DNA of 64,000 nucleotides from assembly GCA_025617745.1 (NCBI GenBank), contig CM046868.1:21691608-21755607 (forward strand). The letters are read 5' to 3'. Under the pieces are notes generated by a model that was given only the letters and a program-made list of their open reading frames with translations, searched no databases and was not told the DNA's origin. How positions within the stretch are numbered: the first letter of the stretch is position 1; the number at the start of each line of letters is the position of its first letter. The position numbers and the translations under genes were made by a program. This stretch comes from Heliocidaris erythrogramma. Lineage: Eukaryota > Echinodermata > Echinoidea > Camarodonta > Echinometridae. Below are positions 34,767 to 47,808 of the stretch, one piece after another.

Positions 34767-35705
34767 CCACGTGAATACCACTTATATCCTAAGTTTTCTG
34801 ATTAAGACAAGAGGAGAATCGTCAGTTTTACGACTGTAAATATTGCAAGAAATCTTTGACAGACCCTCTGGAAGTCATCTGGGTGAAGGCAGCTTGAAAG
34901 GAACTGCATATCTAACAGCAGCAACAAGGTCTTGGGAACTGACCAACGTTTATTTTAGGTCCGTATGCGTAAATGTACATTTCGAGGCACTCAGGATCCA
35001 GAGCAAGTGACATTTTAAGGCTAGGCAACAGATCAGAGCATGTATTACGGGGCATTGCATTTCCGAGGGTCTTTGGAAAGGCAGTTTAAAAGGTATCTTG
35101 GGTATCTTGAAAACAGCGATCGGCCGTTGAAAAAGGGGGTCGACAAAGCGGCACATATCCGTCTGTCCAATATATTGAGTGCCCCCCCCCTTGGCTATAG
35201 AAGGGTGCTTCTAACTGGACTTAGGCCTACACTGCATTCACTTTCAATGAATCCTATTTAGGACTTATCTGATCTAAGAAGGCTCTCTGCCCTAGAAATC
35301 AAGAATCTAATTTGCCCAAATAAGCACGATGCCCTATTTTGGGTGCCATGATTTACATCTCAGTAGTGCCTAGAGAAGTACTTAACAAGATTAGTGCTAT
35401 TAAAGGGCACACTTGAACAATGTCTAAATCTTCCAAAAGTGAAAATGAAACTCAGATTGGGTGAAGAATTTCGCATTGGAAAAGAAAGTAATGACCCCCT
35501 ACTACTGATCAAGTTTCTGTACTTTCTTACATTTATACTGCTACAATGTAGTTTGTGCAAAGTCAGAAACTTCGCAAAAGTCTCACACTGCGAAATGTTT
35601 GAGTCACAACACAACAGAAATTTTTTGCAATATGCCAAAGTTCTTGCAACGAAATTGGCTATTGCTTACTATTCATGAAAGTTTTGGGTTTTACAGAAGT
35701 TATAT

Positions 35706-35844
35706 GGGGAGTGTTTCATCAAGCGTTTTGTCAGTGATTTTTACTGACAAATTTGCTCTCAGCCAATCAGATGGAAGGATTTCAGTAGCTTATAACAGTT
35801 GTCGGATAAAATATCCGACAACTTCCTTTCATGAAACGCTCCCC
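35706..35844. mobile_element. GGGGAGYGTTTCAT-family MITE, copy 2
   Basis: The ends GGGGAGTGTTTCAT and ATGAAACGCTCCCC are inverted. Core TTTTGTCAGTGATTTTTACT, GCTCTCAGCCAATCAGATG. Same family as 56355-56496. Confidence 0.85.
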
Positions 35845-36711
35845 AGGTGTGAACAGTGCAGATATATTCCTCTGAGAATATGAATGCAGCTACCTGTCAC
35901 AAGTTATTAGCTCAGGCTTTACCAATTCCCGGAAATTCCTCAAGAATCCATCCAAAATATTCAGGGAATGTACCCACAAGTCAAAGGTTTCTACCTTCAT
36001 ATTATATTTTTCTTTCACTTCTGGGGATATGATCATGGACCTACTAAGTCTATCCATGGTACAGTGAAAACTGCTAAACTTGCCACAACCCGTTTTCCCT
36101 TGTCTGCTGGGTTATGAGGACACTGCTCTTCATTCAGCCTCATTGGACCTCAGTGAGGTACCAATCTACAATGTAAATGGGTGGCATATAAGACTCTTTT
36201 TATAGCAATGAACCTGAATGACCCTGTGCATTTCCAAAGGCTACGATTTCCCAAGATGCGATAAAGGGATCGAATACACAGCGTTCAGAGAAAATGGGTC
36301 GAGATAGATGTTCCTGGAATAATCCAGTTAGGCCTGAAAGGATACTGGCTTATCAAACAAGGAAAAAATAGGGATCCTCCTCCAAATAAAGCTGAATTGA
36401 GCTTTGACAATGACAATGATTTGCAAAGAGCTGATTTCAAGATAGATATTAGTGATAACTTTTCTCATCCATAAATTTCCAGTTCAATCTCTTGACCTTT
36501 CTTTCCCTTACACACTACACGTACTTTCACTTTACTCTCACTTTTCCTTCTCTCCTTTCCTCACTCTCCCTGTTTGGTTTCCCCTTAGCAGTATATTTAT
36601 GTCTCATATTTATCACAGGCATCTATTTTTCATTGAATCTGCAGTTCCAGTCAAATAATTCTTTCTCCAAAATTCACTTATATATATATGCAAACCTCTT
36701 TGACAACCCCC

Positions 36712-36738
36712 TCCTCCCCCCCCCCCCCCCAAAAAAAA
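36712..36738 (+). repeat. Poly-C / poly-A run
   Basis: CTCC-rich then about 14 C followed by 8 A. Confidence 0.8.
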
Positions 36739-37051
36739 TGAAATTCGTTATAAAGGTATAGTTTATAATAAGGAGGAGGTTTATTTCACAAGTAACCCCA
36801 CGATTCCTTCCAACTTGACTACTTTATGTTCAAAACATCCTTCATTTTTATCACCTTTTTTACAATTTATTTTTAAAACTTAGGCAATGAAACCATTCCC
36901 TTTTCACACATTTGAAACAAAACCATTCTGAATTCACAAACTCTTATTTTAATTGATGGCCAGTACATGTGTAGTATCTAATACCCATCATGCCCTGCAT
37001 TTATTCTTCCCCTAAAAAAGAAGTTTCTGAAATGAGAAATCTCTGCGGTAC

Positions 37052-37167
37052 CTGGGTAATTGTGTGGGCCTGTCTACGCTCTCTGCCTGCTAATCGATAT
37101 GGTGTCGTGACTTCATAGTTCAATAATCTCCCTAGTTGTTCCTCTCGTCCTCTTGGCACTCTGTAAC
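37052..37167 (-). CDS. ADAMTS/ADAM-like metalloprotease exon (N-terminal propeptide, first visible)
   Basis: This 116-bp exon has two bases completing a codon and then 38 residues with EEQLGRLLNYEVTTPYRL and an Arg-rich tail ending in THE-like THTITQ-type residues (AHTITQ). The LxxYEVxTPyRL motif is typical of the first strand of ADAM/ADAMTS propeptides. The acceptor is a long pyrimidine tract ending TTCTACAG, and the donor is GTACC at 37047-37051. It ends in phase 0, matching the exon at 16806-16882 across a ~20.2 kb intron. It needs an upstream exon ending in phase 1 that carries the start codon and signal peptide. I found no convincing candidate up to 64 kb. Confidence 0.75.
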
Positions 37168-37452
37168 CTGTAGAATCAAGAAAGAAAGAAGAGAAAGTGA
37201 AAGATAAGATGGTGCGCCTTGTCAATAAAAAGGAGCTTACAGGACAGGAGTGATGGGAAGGTGATGGGATTTCTTCAGCCTGGAGAAAGTTGGAGTTCTT
37301 GTGACACATACATCAGCCCATAGCCCCAAACAATAACTGTCTGGTGATCATGATGCTTCATTACCACCTTTCAAAAGTCAAAATACGATCATGACAAATT
37401 TAAAACAAGACAGAGCTGTATAAACTACCCCATAGCAACAATATTCTAAATC

Positions 37453-37558
37453 TCTGTCTGTCTGTCTGTCTCTCTCTCTCTGTCTGTCTCTCTCTCTCTC
37501 TCATTCTTTTTCTTTCTCTTTCTGTTTCATTCATTCTCTCTCTCTCTCTCTCTCTCAC
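37453..37558 (+). repeat. CT/CTGT microsatellite
   Basis: CTGT and CT repeats, 5' of the first visible exon on the minus strand. Confidence 0.9.
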
Positions 37559-37634
37559 TTGCAAACTGCAAAATTCAGTGTTGTGCTTCAAGCACACAAA
37601 CATTTCTGGTTTTACACTATTGAAACGGGGTCCG

Positions 37635-37701
37635 CTCGCTATTCATAAGGATCGCTATTCACTTAACACTGTTATGAATAGTGGTCCTTATGAATAGCGA
37701 G
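37635..37701. repeat. Short hairpin element (CTCGCTATTCATAAGGA)
   Basis: CTCGCTATTCATAAGGA and its mirror flank an inner second pair (CTATTCA / TGAATAG). The 67-bp structure would fold into a long stem. Confidence 0.8.
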
Positions 37702-37890
37702 GCAAATTGTCTATGGTTTGCTATTTGGAAGGAAACAATTTGGGAACACAAATCGAACCCGATTATGCATACTTTCTGCACAGAAACAAGCATTAAAGGC
37801 TGCGTTAGGCAAATGAACTGGCAACCACCATGATCCAAGGACGAGACTTCTAAAGTACTTGATTTTCAAGGGGAATCTATATCTACATAT

Positions 37891-38544
37891 ACCGCGTTTA
37901 CACATTGATCCAACTCGCCGGTTCGACCTGAGAGTCGTGTCAAACACAGCAATTTTATAATGTATAAACGTGATCAGTATGATCCAAGACTCGGTCGAAC
38001 AGGCCTTTTAAGCTCCGCCAGAATAGTAGGTTTCGATCCGAGAGACGTATCAGTCCTGGCAATTTTTTTGATGCATAAACATGAAAGGGAAAACAAACAG
38101 AAAAGAAGAAAAACATAAGAAAAAGGAAGAAGAGAGAATGAAAAACGGTGAAATTCATTAAGAATTAAGATTAAACAAAGAAATACATAAGCAAAAATAG
38201 AAGAAAGAAGATGAAAGAAGAAAAATCAAAGAAATTTATTAAGACTTAAAATTGAACAAGAAATACATAAGCAAAAATAGAAGAGAGAAAACGAAAGAAG
38301 GAATACAAAGAAATTATAAGAGAAAAATAACAAGGGAAAAGTAAAACAGTTTGTGAAGGCTTGCCAATCAACCACGTTTGGGACTTCATTCTACAACCGT
38401 CTGTGATCCGCAAGCCAGGTCGAACTCGTCAATGCAATACAATGTATAAACGCGATCACAGTTGTCCTACCATGGGAGCTTGAGGCGGTTCGACATGACT
38501 CTTGTTTCGAACCTGAGAGCCGGATCAATGTGTTAACACAGTAA
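37891..38544. mobile_element. MITE-like element with ACCGCGTTTACACATTGATC ends
   Basis: The left end ACCGCGTTTACACATTGATC is matched by the right end read in reverse (ACTGTGTTAACACATTGATC). The internal motif TGTATAAACGYGATCA occurs near both ends. The centre is A-rich and contains an ~85-bp direct duplication (about 38154-38310, ACATAAGCAAAAATAGAAGA). No coding capacity. Confidence 0.75.
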
Positions 38545-41500
38545 TACTTAGATTGGAGTGTATCATTTCAAAAAATAGGATCAACCACTTAAGGACCAAT
38601 TTCAGTTTACATCAGGTGCTAGTGATACTTAATCTTTGATGGAAAGGCTGGGATTATGTGTCGTATATTTATGATTTGAATATTCAACATGGAAGTATCT
38701 ATATTCTGTATATTTGACATACATGTATCATATTTGTAGGCCTACATATACTAGGAAATAACTATTCAATGTCAAATAAACTGAGTACAAGTTAATCCAA
38801 AAAAGCCCAGCTTCTTACAGGCCGGACTACATCAAGAAAAGAAAATTTACACATCATGGATAGGGCACTATCTTTTAAATTGTATTATAAATGGGTAAGA
38901 CTCATGAATTCATTTTCAAAATTATATTTTAAAGCCATTGATTCATCAAGACACATCAAAAATACATGTGCTGGGTCTGTGCATGCCAGCTCTATTTTCA
39001 TATACTAGTAGCTTGCTTTAGAAAATTTTTTTTTACTGCTAAAACAATTCAAAGTATCCTCAGGTCACAAATCTATCCACCACGCCACCACGTACATGTA
39101 ATCCAGCACTTCTGATTCCTACTCAGTCCACTTGCTTCGATGACGACAAGAAGAGACACAGAGATAAGATCGCATCGTCATGGATGGCTCCACTGAAGAT
39201 GCTTTTAATCATGAGGGATCCGACAGAATATCTAATGCAGAGATACTTCCCTTCAACCTTTTCAAATGCCCTGATTGGACTGGGGAACTGTGATTAAGGC
39301 TTGTCTTCTGTATTCCACATCATGCACAGATTCCTGCATGTCGGCAGATCTTATCGAAGAAGTTCAAAGGAATAAAGATGGAAAAGTTCAGTCACTCCAA
39401 AAATATCACCAGGACAATGTACCTTCATGAAATTCATTTTGCTTAAAACTTTCCACTATTTTCAAGTAATGGTATTACATGAAGGATTGATGCACAATTC
39501 TACCATTTTCTTTCACTTCTTCCAATGATCTGATTGGACTGAGGAACTATGATTTTGCCTCCTGTTCTGTATACCACATCATGTACGGATCCTATCAACG
39601 TCGGTCCAAGAATTTTTTTTAGTGGAAAAGTTCAGTCACTCCAAGTACAAGGCAAAGGCAACATTCAACAGAATCTCAAGACAGAATATAATCTTTCCAA
39701 ACATTACTGGATAAATATATCATAACCTTGCCATATACAATATATATCTATCTTCAAGAAAACAGCAATATTTCTTTCTTTCTATATATCCATACTATCA
39801 GCTTGACTTTTAAAAAATACAGCAAAATAAAAGAAACCTAAGAGGAACAGAAAACTGATAACAATTACCCAGAAAACAACTTATTTTGTTGGCAGGACCA
39901 TTTTGCAGATATTATTGGAAAAGTGAAATATCCTCAGGACAATATCTTATCGTTTATCTAATCAGAATTCTATTTAGAAATTCCAATTTTTCACTTTAAA
40001 CATACTTCTATGTAGTAGTTGCATCCATATTCCCAACTGGTCTGTCTCCCAACTCTTCTTTTTCATACCTCAATTTAATATCTTTCAATTTTCGGTACTA
40101 TTATCAAGAATCAGAAGATGCTCTCCAATTTGTGAACCCAATCATTCGATCAACATCCCAGCCCTCCTCCACACTACTTGACATTTCCTTGAAGAGAGCT
40201 GGCATTCCCCTGTCGGCAGCTTCGATATTTTGAGCTGAAAAATTCAAGTAGAGTTGATATTTTGGTGATGGTAACTTGATATGTCTCAAAACGATTTACA
40301 TTTCACTGGACTTTAAAATGAGATAAAAAAAGAATGATCTACAGAAAACATATGGGGAGAAAGAGAGGAAAAGAGAGCGGTCCCATTAATTTCTGTGTTT
40401 ATAATTGCAGAAAAATATAGTTTAACATGCATGTTTGCAATGATATTGGTAAAAATTAGAACTGTTGAAATGTTAAAACTTTTTTGTTTTAACACGAAGC
40501 TACAATTTGACATATATTGCTAACTATTAGATTTGGATCTGTTGTGACTGATTGTAATGGAGACGTGACATCTTTGACAATCTTTCGCAAAAAAATAATT
40601 CATGCATCACTGTCCATTGTGATAGCTTTTGCTTTAAATCTATGTCATCTATATAAGATGAAATTTTGAGTCATTATCTTCCAAATGATTGCAAAAAACC
40701 CCATTATTTTGTTATTCATATACTGTATAGTACATTGTATCTTAGAAGGCTGACATTAGTAAAATACATGTATTTCAAAAATTCATTTCAAGGTTGATAT
40801 TCAAGGAAGTGAAAGACCCTCATAAATATTCTTTTACTGCTTAGGTTTCATATTTTGGAGTATAACTTACTTTACCCTTTTGGTCATAAAATAAGTTTAT
40901 AAGAGCTTGAAAGTACATTTTTCACCCTGACATGTTCTATTGTTATACCATTCCAATGCTATGAGCAGATTTTTATAAGGCAAAAGTGTTTGTTATGCCA
41001 AAAGCTAGGAAAACAATCCACTTTATTCTTCTTTCTTTTCTTTTTTTTCAAAAGTCTTGAAGATGTCACTCAGGGCTCTATTCTCTATAAAGTGACAACA
41101 AAGTCAAGGATTTGTTTGTTTAACTCTTACTGTGCCAAGGGTTTTAGCTCTCTTCAAAATTTTACCAAAATGTGATCAATGCATACTTTTCAAATATCTG
41201 CACTTCATTAACCATCTATTATTTCACAAAATATTGTGTACAAAACTTGTAGGAAATTTATTGCCATTTCTTATGATACCAAACATTATTACTTTACCCA
41301 ACTTTATACACAAGAATTATTGAAAATTACATTTGAGTTTCTTTTTTGTCCGTTATGTTTTGGTTTCTCATTTGTTTAGTATTGTTTAATGTTGAAATAA
41401 GGTAATATCTTTTTACAAATCTGAAATATTCTCTGAAATTTTCTATGGCAGCATATAATTATAATCATATATTTAGAATGCTTGATTAATGCTCAAAATT

Positions 41501-41930
41501 TTGATATACATTGACCAATATATACGTTTCTTGTGGTCGAGCAATTGGTGAATGAAAATGACAAGTCTATCTGTCATCGGCACTGAAAGAGTTAACATTA
41601 AGAATAGCACCTGTTCATATATGACGTAGCACTGCAAACTGTTAATCTTCAATTCTGGGCCGATATGCACCTGGCACGTACAAATATATTTATGTCTTAC
41701 AAATTACTACATGTAAATGGAGGCCCGCCTTGGAAAACTTCACTCAGAATGCCAACTTCAAAGTGTACTACAATACAGTGTATGTTATCACATAAATTTA
41801 CCAAATAGCCAAAGTATTATCCCCGGTATTAGAATGAATAAAGTTCCTGATAACTGCGTAAGTTATCAAAATGTATATCAAGAGTGTTCATTATAATGAA
41901 CTGCATTATTCTGATGTTTGGACAATGCAA
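38545..41930. other. Unassigned DNA
   Basis: No supported gene. A diverged direct repeat is visible: about 39271-39400 and 39528-39640 share CTGATTGGACTG, CCACATCATG and GGAAAAGTTCAGTCACTCCA. The remainder is AT-rich and unrecognised. Confidence 0.55.
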
Positions 41931-41934
41931 GTGT

Positions 41935-42271
41935 GAAAATTTATCAATAATAAATAATAATACAACAATACTTTTATAGCAAATATCACTCCTATTGCGT
42001 CTCTATGCGCTTTAAGAAAGGGAAGAATAAGCATAGACAGATGCTATGAAATGCACAATATAGCTCATTCAAAATGCTTTTTGAACAGATACGTTTTCAA
42101 GATGGTTTTAAATTGAGATATTGTGGATGAATCCTTCAAATGAGATGGAATAGTATTCCAAAGTGAAGGGGCAGCGTGAGCAAAAGATCGCTCCCCATAA
42201 AACTTGGTATGAATAACAAATCTTGATGATTCTTTTAAGGGTAAAATCATTTGAATGCAATATAGGGTCAT
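41935..42271 (-). pseudogene. 3' fragment of a non-LTR retrotransposon (CR1/L2-like ORF2 C-terminus)
   Basis: The minus-strand frame 42271-42065 encodes YGERSFAHAAPSLWNTIP and later FKTILKTYLF. This G-x-RSF-x-x-AAP-x-LWN-x-[LI]P...FK..LKT.LF pattern is the characteristic C-terminus of CR1/L2/Jockey-clade reverse transcriptases. It is followed by a stop, a short 3' UTR with AAAGCGCATAGAG, and an ATT-rich tail (about 41940-41965). The rest of the element is missing, as in the usual 5' truncation. No reverse transcriptase core remains. Confidence 0.75.
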
Positions 42272-44266
42272 GTCTTTCTGTAATTCAAGTTACTTGAAAA
42301 GATATTTATAAATGAAAACGACTAATTACTATTAAAAATTTGGAAGTTAATCAAGACCATTTCTGCAGAATTTCAATGTTTTAAATCTTACATTCATGCA
42401 GGGAATCTCCTTTGAAATAACCTTTTTAAAATGTTACACAGAAAATAAAAACTTTTGTTTCACTGATGCTGTTTGGAATTTTAACTTTTAACAGGTTTTG
42501 ATGGCATGTAAAGGATGAAGAAAAAAAATGAAATCACATGTGCATGCACACTAAAGTTGTCAAAAAAGGCACAATATTGATATGATAGTAAAGTAGTAGA
42601 ATTATTCTTAAATTAACTTTAGAATTTAAGACAAAGCATCTCTGAAAATGCTTTATTTTTTGCAATCAAAGCCTTGCGAGGAAAATGCTAATGTTTATTT
42701 TTTTTGTTTAAATTAAAATTTCATTTGAACCATATCATAACTATACTGTAGCCATCAAATCACAGATATCATACATTAGTGTAATAACTTTTCAAAGAAT
42801 TCTATACTATTGTCTCTCATATACATGTACAGTATCTCGTATCCCGTTACCTTATACACCGATTTTCAACATGCATTTTCATAAGTTGAATGGTACCTTA
42901 GACTACCTGAATTGCATGTGATAAGTAACATAACACATGGGTTAAATGAGTCATAGTTGAGAGAGAGAGAGACGGGTCATGAAGTTTATCATTCCATGTT
43001 AGTCATCAGTCATGGAATCACATTATTCCCTACAGAATGATCAGTCATAGACTACAATCCAGCAACATGGGTAATAGTCAAATTCATTTGGTTTCTCAAT
43101 ACACAGTAATGAATTGGTTGTTTTGGCATATTTTATTGCTCTATTCAGTATTCAATGGAACTTTACATTTACATAGAAGTATAATAAATATATAGTAATA
43201 TTAATAATATAAATACTGATGTACAACACAATATTTCCATTTTAAGGAATCAATATCAAACAAACAAATTGGCATTTGAGTTCTGATCAGTAGAGCAGTT
43301 ATTAATATGGACCCATTCACATGGAAGGAAATATCGTACAATGCAGATATACGATGACTGTAGCTATAGCAAATATATGTACAGCTACATGTACATGTAC
43401 ATACAAGATGAACATCACTGACAGAGATGTTTAAAAAAAAACCTGGTTGGGAGAGAAATGTGAAGTTGTGTATCATTCTCATATATTCCTACCACAAATC
43501 AACTTTGATTTATTATTAATTTCTCTTTATAATAGTTATGTGATAATCACACAGTAAAAACGAATAGCTTATTGTGGACATACATACATGTACATGTACA
43601 TGTAATGAAAGGGTTATCAGAAGAAACATAATTTTCCATGTCTGAATAAGACCACTAAAGTACACTGGCACCCATGGAAAATGAGGAAGGAAGGACAAGA
43701 CAGAATTACGGATGATTGGTCTTAGAAAAGGATGTAGAGAACGAAAAGTGTCCAGTTTCATGGAAATACCTTCAATGATGAAATTGGCAGAGGAAGAAGG
43801 ACTTTATATGAAAATGAGTGAAAAATCTTTGTCATAATGTACTTTTTTCCATAAAATGTATCAAGTTCACAAGCACATTTGACAGCCTACATGTACCACT
43901 GAATACATGTACAGACAAATATAAAAATCAAATTTGCAGGGATGTACATCAAGTTCCTTTCTTGAAATCAAGCCAAGAATGAGCATGAAAATAACCTGGA
44001 ATGATAGCAAATCTTACTCCACCAAGGATATGACACAATTTGGTGCAAATTCCAAATACGGAAATAAACTCTGTTGTAGGACGCTGTACAGAGTGTCATG
44101 AACATGAATGCATGCCAAACTTGAACTTGAAGTCAGTCTAAAAGTGAATAGTCAGTGAGGGTCTATCAGGTGTGTCCATTGTTTTATATTTTATTGGCTT
44201 TCCATGATCTCTAGGCCTATGCCAAAAGTACAGCTGTGCGAGTGGATCTGAAGAGATTTTGACTCA
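42272..44266. other. Unassigned DNA
   Basis: AT-rich with several ACATGTACATGTA clusters (for example 43388-43402 and 43590-43602). No gene or complete element recognised. Confidence 0.55.
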
Positions 44267-44415
44267 GACCCCGTTCTCATTACAAAGGATAGAGCACTCT
44301 AGCACGCGTTAGATCGCGCCACCTCTAAGGTGAGCACGCGGCGACGTCGACGTTTCGGTGCGCTCCACGCCCACGGCAATCCCAAACCGGACCACCTCTA
44401 AGGGGTGGTCCACGA
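44267..44415. mobile_element. One end of a GACCCCGTTCTCAT element
   Basis: GACCCCGTTCTCAT at 44267-44280 is identical to the terminal repeat (read inward) at the right end of 57723-58126. GC-rich sequence follows, with CCACCTCTAAGG twice and the palindrome GGACCACC...GGTGGTCC near 44390-44411. No matching second end was found. Confidence 0.5.
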
Positions 44416-44904
44416 GAGATAACGCGATCTAGAGCGCACCTATTCACAGTTTACTGTGCAGCGAGTGCCAAGATAGATGCATACAATAAAGCCTGAACGA
44501 TCGCGATGCAGCGATGTTGAACAAGCTGGGGAGCATAGCTGTGTGAGTGAGTGTTCGAGTAGCAGGTTGGTAACATCGTCATGGTAGTTTCGGGCATGAT
44601 ATAGGGCTAATATCACTATCATAGCAAATAACATTTTTGTTTCCTTTCAAGCAATATATTAACGACAGGTTTCTAAGATATTTTTCTTCTTTATCCTACG
44701 TAATTATCTAAATTTTTTTTGAGACGCATTTCGATCGCATCAGGCCCAGCGATATTCATACAAGCTGCATACATACGGGGCAGAGAGCTGTGTGCCGTCA
44801 CTATATAAATCGAGTTGCAGGCTGGAAATATTTTCATGCTACTAGTGGGACATATCATAGGTGTAATATTACGATCATTGTGAATAAAATTTTTGTTTTC
44901 ATTA

Positions 44905-45080
44905 TACTATTCCAGTCACAGTGACATTCGCATCCTACCGGGTACCCATTTAACACCTGGGTGGAGAGTGGCAAATGTAGATTAATGTCTTGCCAAAGGA
45001 CATTAGTGCCACGGTGGGACTTGAACCGCGAACCATGTGATCCACGGTCCGGTGACATATCCACTAGACCACGACACCTC
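44905..45080 (-). mobile_element. tRNA-derived SINE (second family)
   Basis: The minus-strand head GTCGTGGTCTAGTGGATA (A-box) and GGTTCAAGTCCC (B-box) is followed by a body with CCTTTGGCAAGACATTAATC, TTTGCCACTCTCCACCCAGG and TGTTAAATGGGTACCCGGTA. The promoter boxes are well kept but the cloverleaf is not clean, so a SINE is favoured over a tRNA gene. Confidence 0.72.
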
Positions 45081-46017
45081 TTTCATTTTATTCTTGGGGT
45101 TTTAAGCTTTCTGATGATATAATTATGAAGAAACTGTATTTCTACTTTAATTCCATTTGTAATGATAACAAGTAATAGCTTACATCAGCTACATCTGCAG
45201 AGCTTGTACATCTACATGTAAGAGGGAAAAGGTAAATCAACAAGAATCAACAAGAATCATCAATCTTTAGAGATTTCTCAGAAGAATTCATAAACCTTTG
45301 ATTCTCTCTCTTCTTTCTTCACATTCTCCTTCTACGAACCCACTGCTAAGAGGAAAACCAAGTTCTATCTTTGCTTAGTTTCTACAAGTAAAGAGCTAAG
45401 TAGTGTTTGTTATCAGGTTACATTAGAGATGGCCTGCAGATTTCTCAGAGGACCTTGTCACATGAAATTTGATCTCCAAGACCTATCATAACCAGAGAGA
45501 AAACAAACTCAAAATGAAATTGAAATTGAAATCTCCCCTCTCTGTGCTATTCACCACTCCTCCAAATATGATTCATATTCTCTTTCTGACTCCCTAATCA
45601 AAGAAACGCTGATTATGTTAGTGTTTTCATCTCAATCGCGAACTGATCTAATCAAATTTCTTTTATTGCAAGGTAAGGACAATTTGTTGGGGCGACCTTT
45701 TGGGCAGTCGTGCCATCGTCATTCTCAAACGCTCAAGTTTCACCCCAGCTCTGACTGATGTAAACATATTAGAAAGACAAGGCGCATTGGCAGCAATTAA
45801 TGCTGATCAATACAAGTTTCAGCTTACCAGAAATCCAGGTGTTTCTCACTGTCCTGCATCATGATGCATGCAGGTTATAAGCCTCTTCATCAAACAATCT
45901 ATCTCCTTGACTTTCAATGGGTGAGGAAAGCATCTGTAATGTAGGGTCCATCTACTGCATATTCATGACCAGAAAACACTTAAGGCATTTCTTTTCTAGG
46001 AATTTGGCAATACTTAG

Positions 46018-46488
46018 AACCCTGTTACACCAAAATACCTATCCGAGACTAGTTTCCAAAAAGCTGACCCCAATTTTTGGATCCATGTTACACCAAAATC
46101 GTAAGGAGTCTCGGGGCTCCCCGAGACTGCTTTTTGTGTGTTTACACCGACTTATGCAAAGCTACCAAGACTAGTTTTTTTAGTCAGACTTTCTGTTTGC
46201 GGACGTTGTGATCGTGGTTGGACTGTATTCAGCGTGCGCTGTGTTTGCGATGACGCAATCATTCAGCAGTGCACAAACCAGTCTCGGGTAGGTTAGCATT
46301 TACACTGGATCCTAAGGAGTCTTCAGGCACCAGAACCAGTCTCAGACGACATCGGTAGGTAGTCCGATACTGGTTTGCTCAAAAGTGGTCTCGGGTAGGT
46401 TTCATGCATTTTCATCAGATTTGAAACCTACCCGAGACCAGTCTCGGGGCGCCCCGAGACTCCTTAGAATTCCGGTGTAACACAGGTC
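46018..46488. mobile_element. MITE with CTGTTACACC / GGTGTAACACAG ends
   Basis: The left end CCCTGTTACACC and right end GGTGTAACACAGG are inverted. Internally the motif GGAGTCTCGGGGC-CCCGAGACT appears near both ends, and CCTACCCGAGACCAGTCTCG is repeated in inverted form. GC-rich for the area. No transposase. Confidence 0.75.
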
Positions 46489-46575
46489 TTAGTCTCAAAG
46501 TTTGCTCATCACGAATACAGGAAATATTGAATTTCTGTGTGTTTTATCTAAAATGAAATTTAACACCTGCAAACA

Positions 46576-47808
46576 CGGTACCCTTTTTTCTGGTTTAAAG
46601 GCTGCACTGCCGCAAAGGCCGCACCACAATTTTGACAACTCATTTGGAAAAAAAATATATGGGGAAAATCACAAGCTACCCCAAAAAATCATACAAAGAA
46701 AAAAAAGTATTGATGTTTTGAAGAAGATTATTCCTAGATGTCTTTGCTTTTATGTCATTAGGAATTTAAAAACAGGAAGAGAATCTGACGAAGCATAGTG
46801 CTCGCAAACCATCCATCTAGATCAGTGTCGCAAACACGTACACCTTTGTAGTACTGAGTAGTACTACGGTACGTGCAGTTTCCCTACAATAAAAGTATAA
46901 AAGGTCGAGTACGAATGGGACTATCAACCGTGAATGCAACTCGCAAATTGAGGCACAATCACAAATGAAATTGGCAAGGAAATGTTTCCACCACTCAAAC
47001 AATCGTTAATAGAATAACACATGGGTGCATACATGTATTCCATCAAAAGTTCTCCAAGTGATTTTCAAAGACAGAAAAATACATATACAGTATGATGGTT
47101 TTGAAGAGGAAAATAAAAACGTTATCACAACGATTTGCATGCTGAAACATGTCCTTGACATGACCTAGGAGGTCAATCTAACGTGCACACCACGTGCGAT
47201 ATGAAAATCCACTGCCATGACTGTCCGTTCTCCATACAAAATGCACAAATCTCTATGAAGGACCCTGCAAGGATACGACCGCGTTGAAATAGCGCGCAGG
47301 TGCAGGGGTGCCATCGATCTCTACGAGGGGTGCGCTACGCATTACAGAGTGCTTATGGAGTGCTTTAATGTCCATTACAATAGCTCATATTACAGAAAAT
47401 ACATTTGCCTCTTTGATACTACCATAAAATAGACCCGGGAAGAAAATTCAGGTATTTTTCGAGGCTGATTTCAGAATATTAATCGAGCTCAATCGAGCTT
47501 CGTACGAGAGCTTTATCAACCTCGGAAGACCATACGAGGCCCAGTTTGTGATTATGTATCTGAGATATTTAGGTATTAGTTCTGAATGATATATTTATGA
47601 ATGAAAATATTTCAATACTTAAGATAATTACATCGATAGAGATAGAGCACAGGCTAACTGTAGTCCCATCCATTCCAATACGTGTGGTTTAGACCAAGGT
47701 TTTGGAGGCGGTTCATTCTTGTCTGTTGTTGCTGATAGGCTGCACCCAGACTTTGCAATCATATTTTGGGTGAAAATACTGCGGCCTTTATGCCGAAAAA
47801 TATGGTTT
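46576..47808 (-). repeat. Long dispersed repeat, copy B
   Basis: Reverse-complement homologue of 31135-32225. Its ends (TTTTCTGGTTTAAAGGCTGC near 46589, and read inward from the right TTTTTCGGCATAAAGGCCGC) are similar inverted repeats, suggesting a ~1.23-kb non-autonomous DNA transposon. Confidence 0.72.

Noticed and set aside
44905-45080. Functional tRNA gene at 45 kb
   Set aside because: Promoter boxes are present but the anticodon arm does not fold cleanly, and a SINE body follows.
45795-45850. Possible first exon (ATGATGCAGGACAG...CTG/GTAAGC, minus strand)
   Set aside because: It would end in phase 2, the exon at 37052-37167 needs phase 1, and it has no signal-peptide-like segment.
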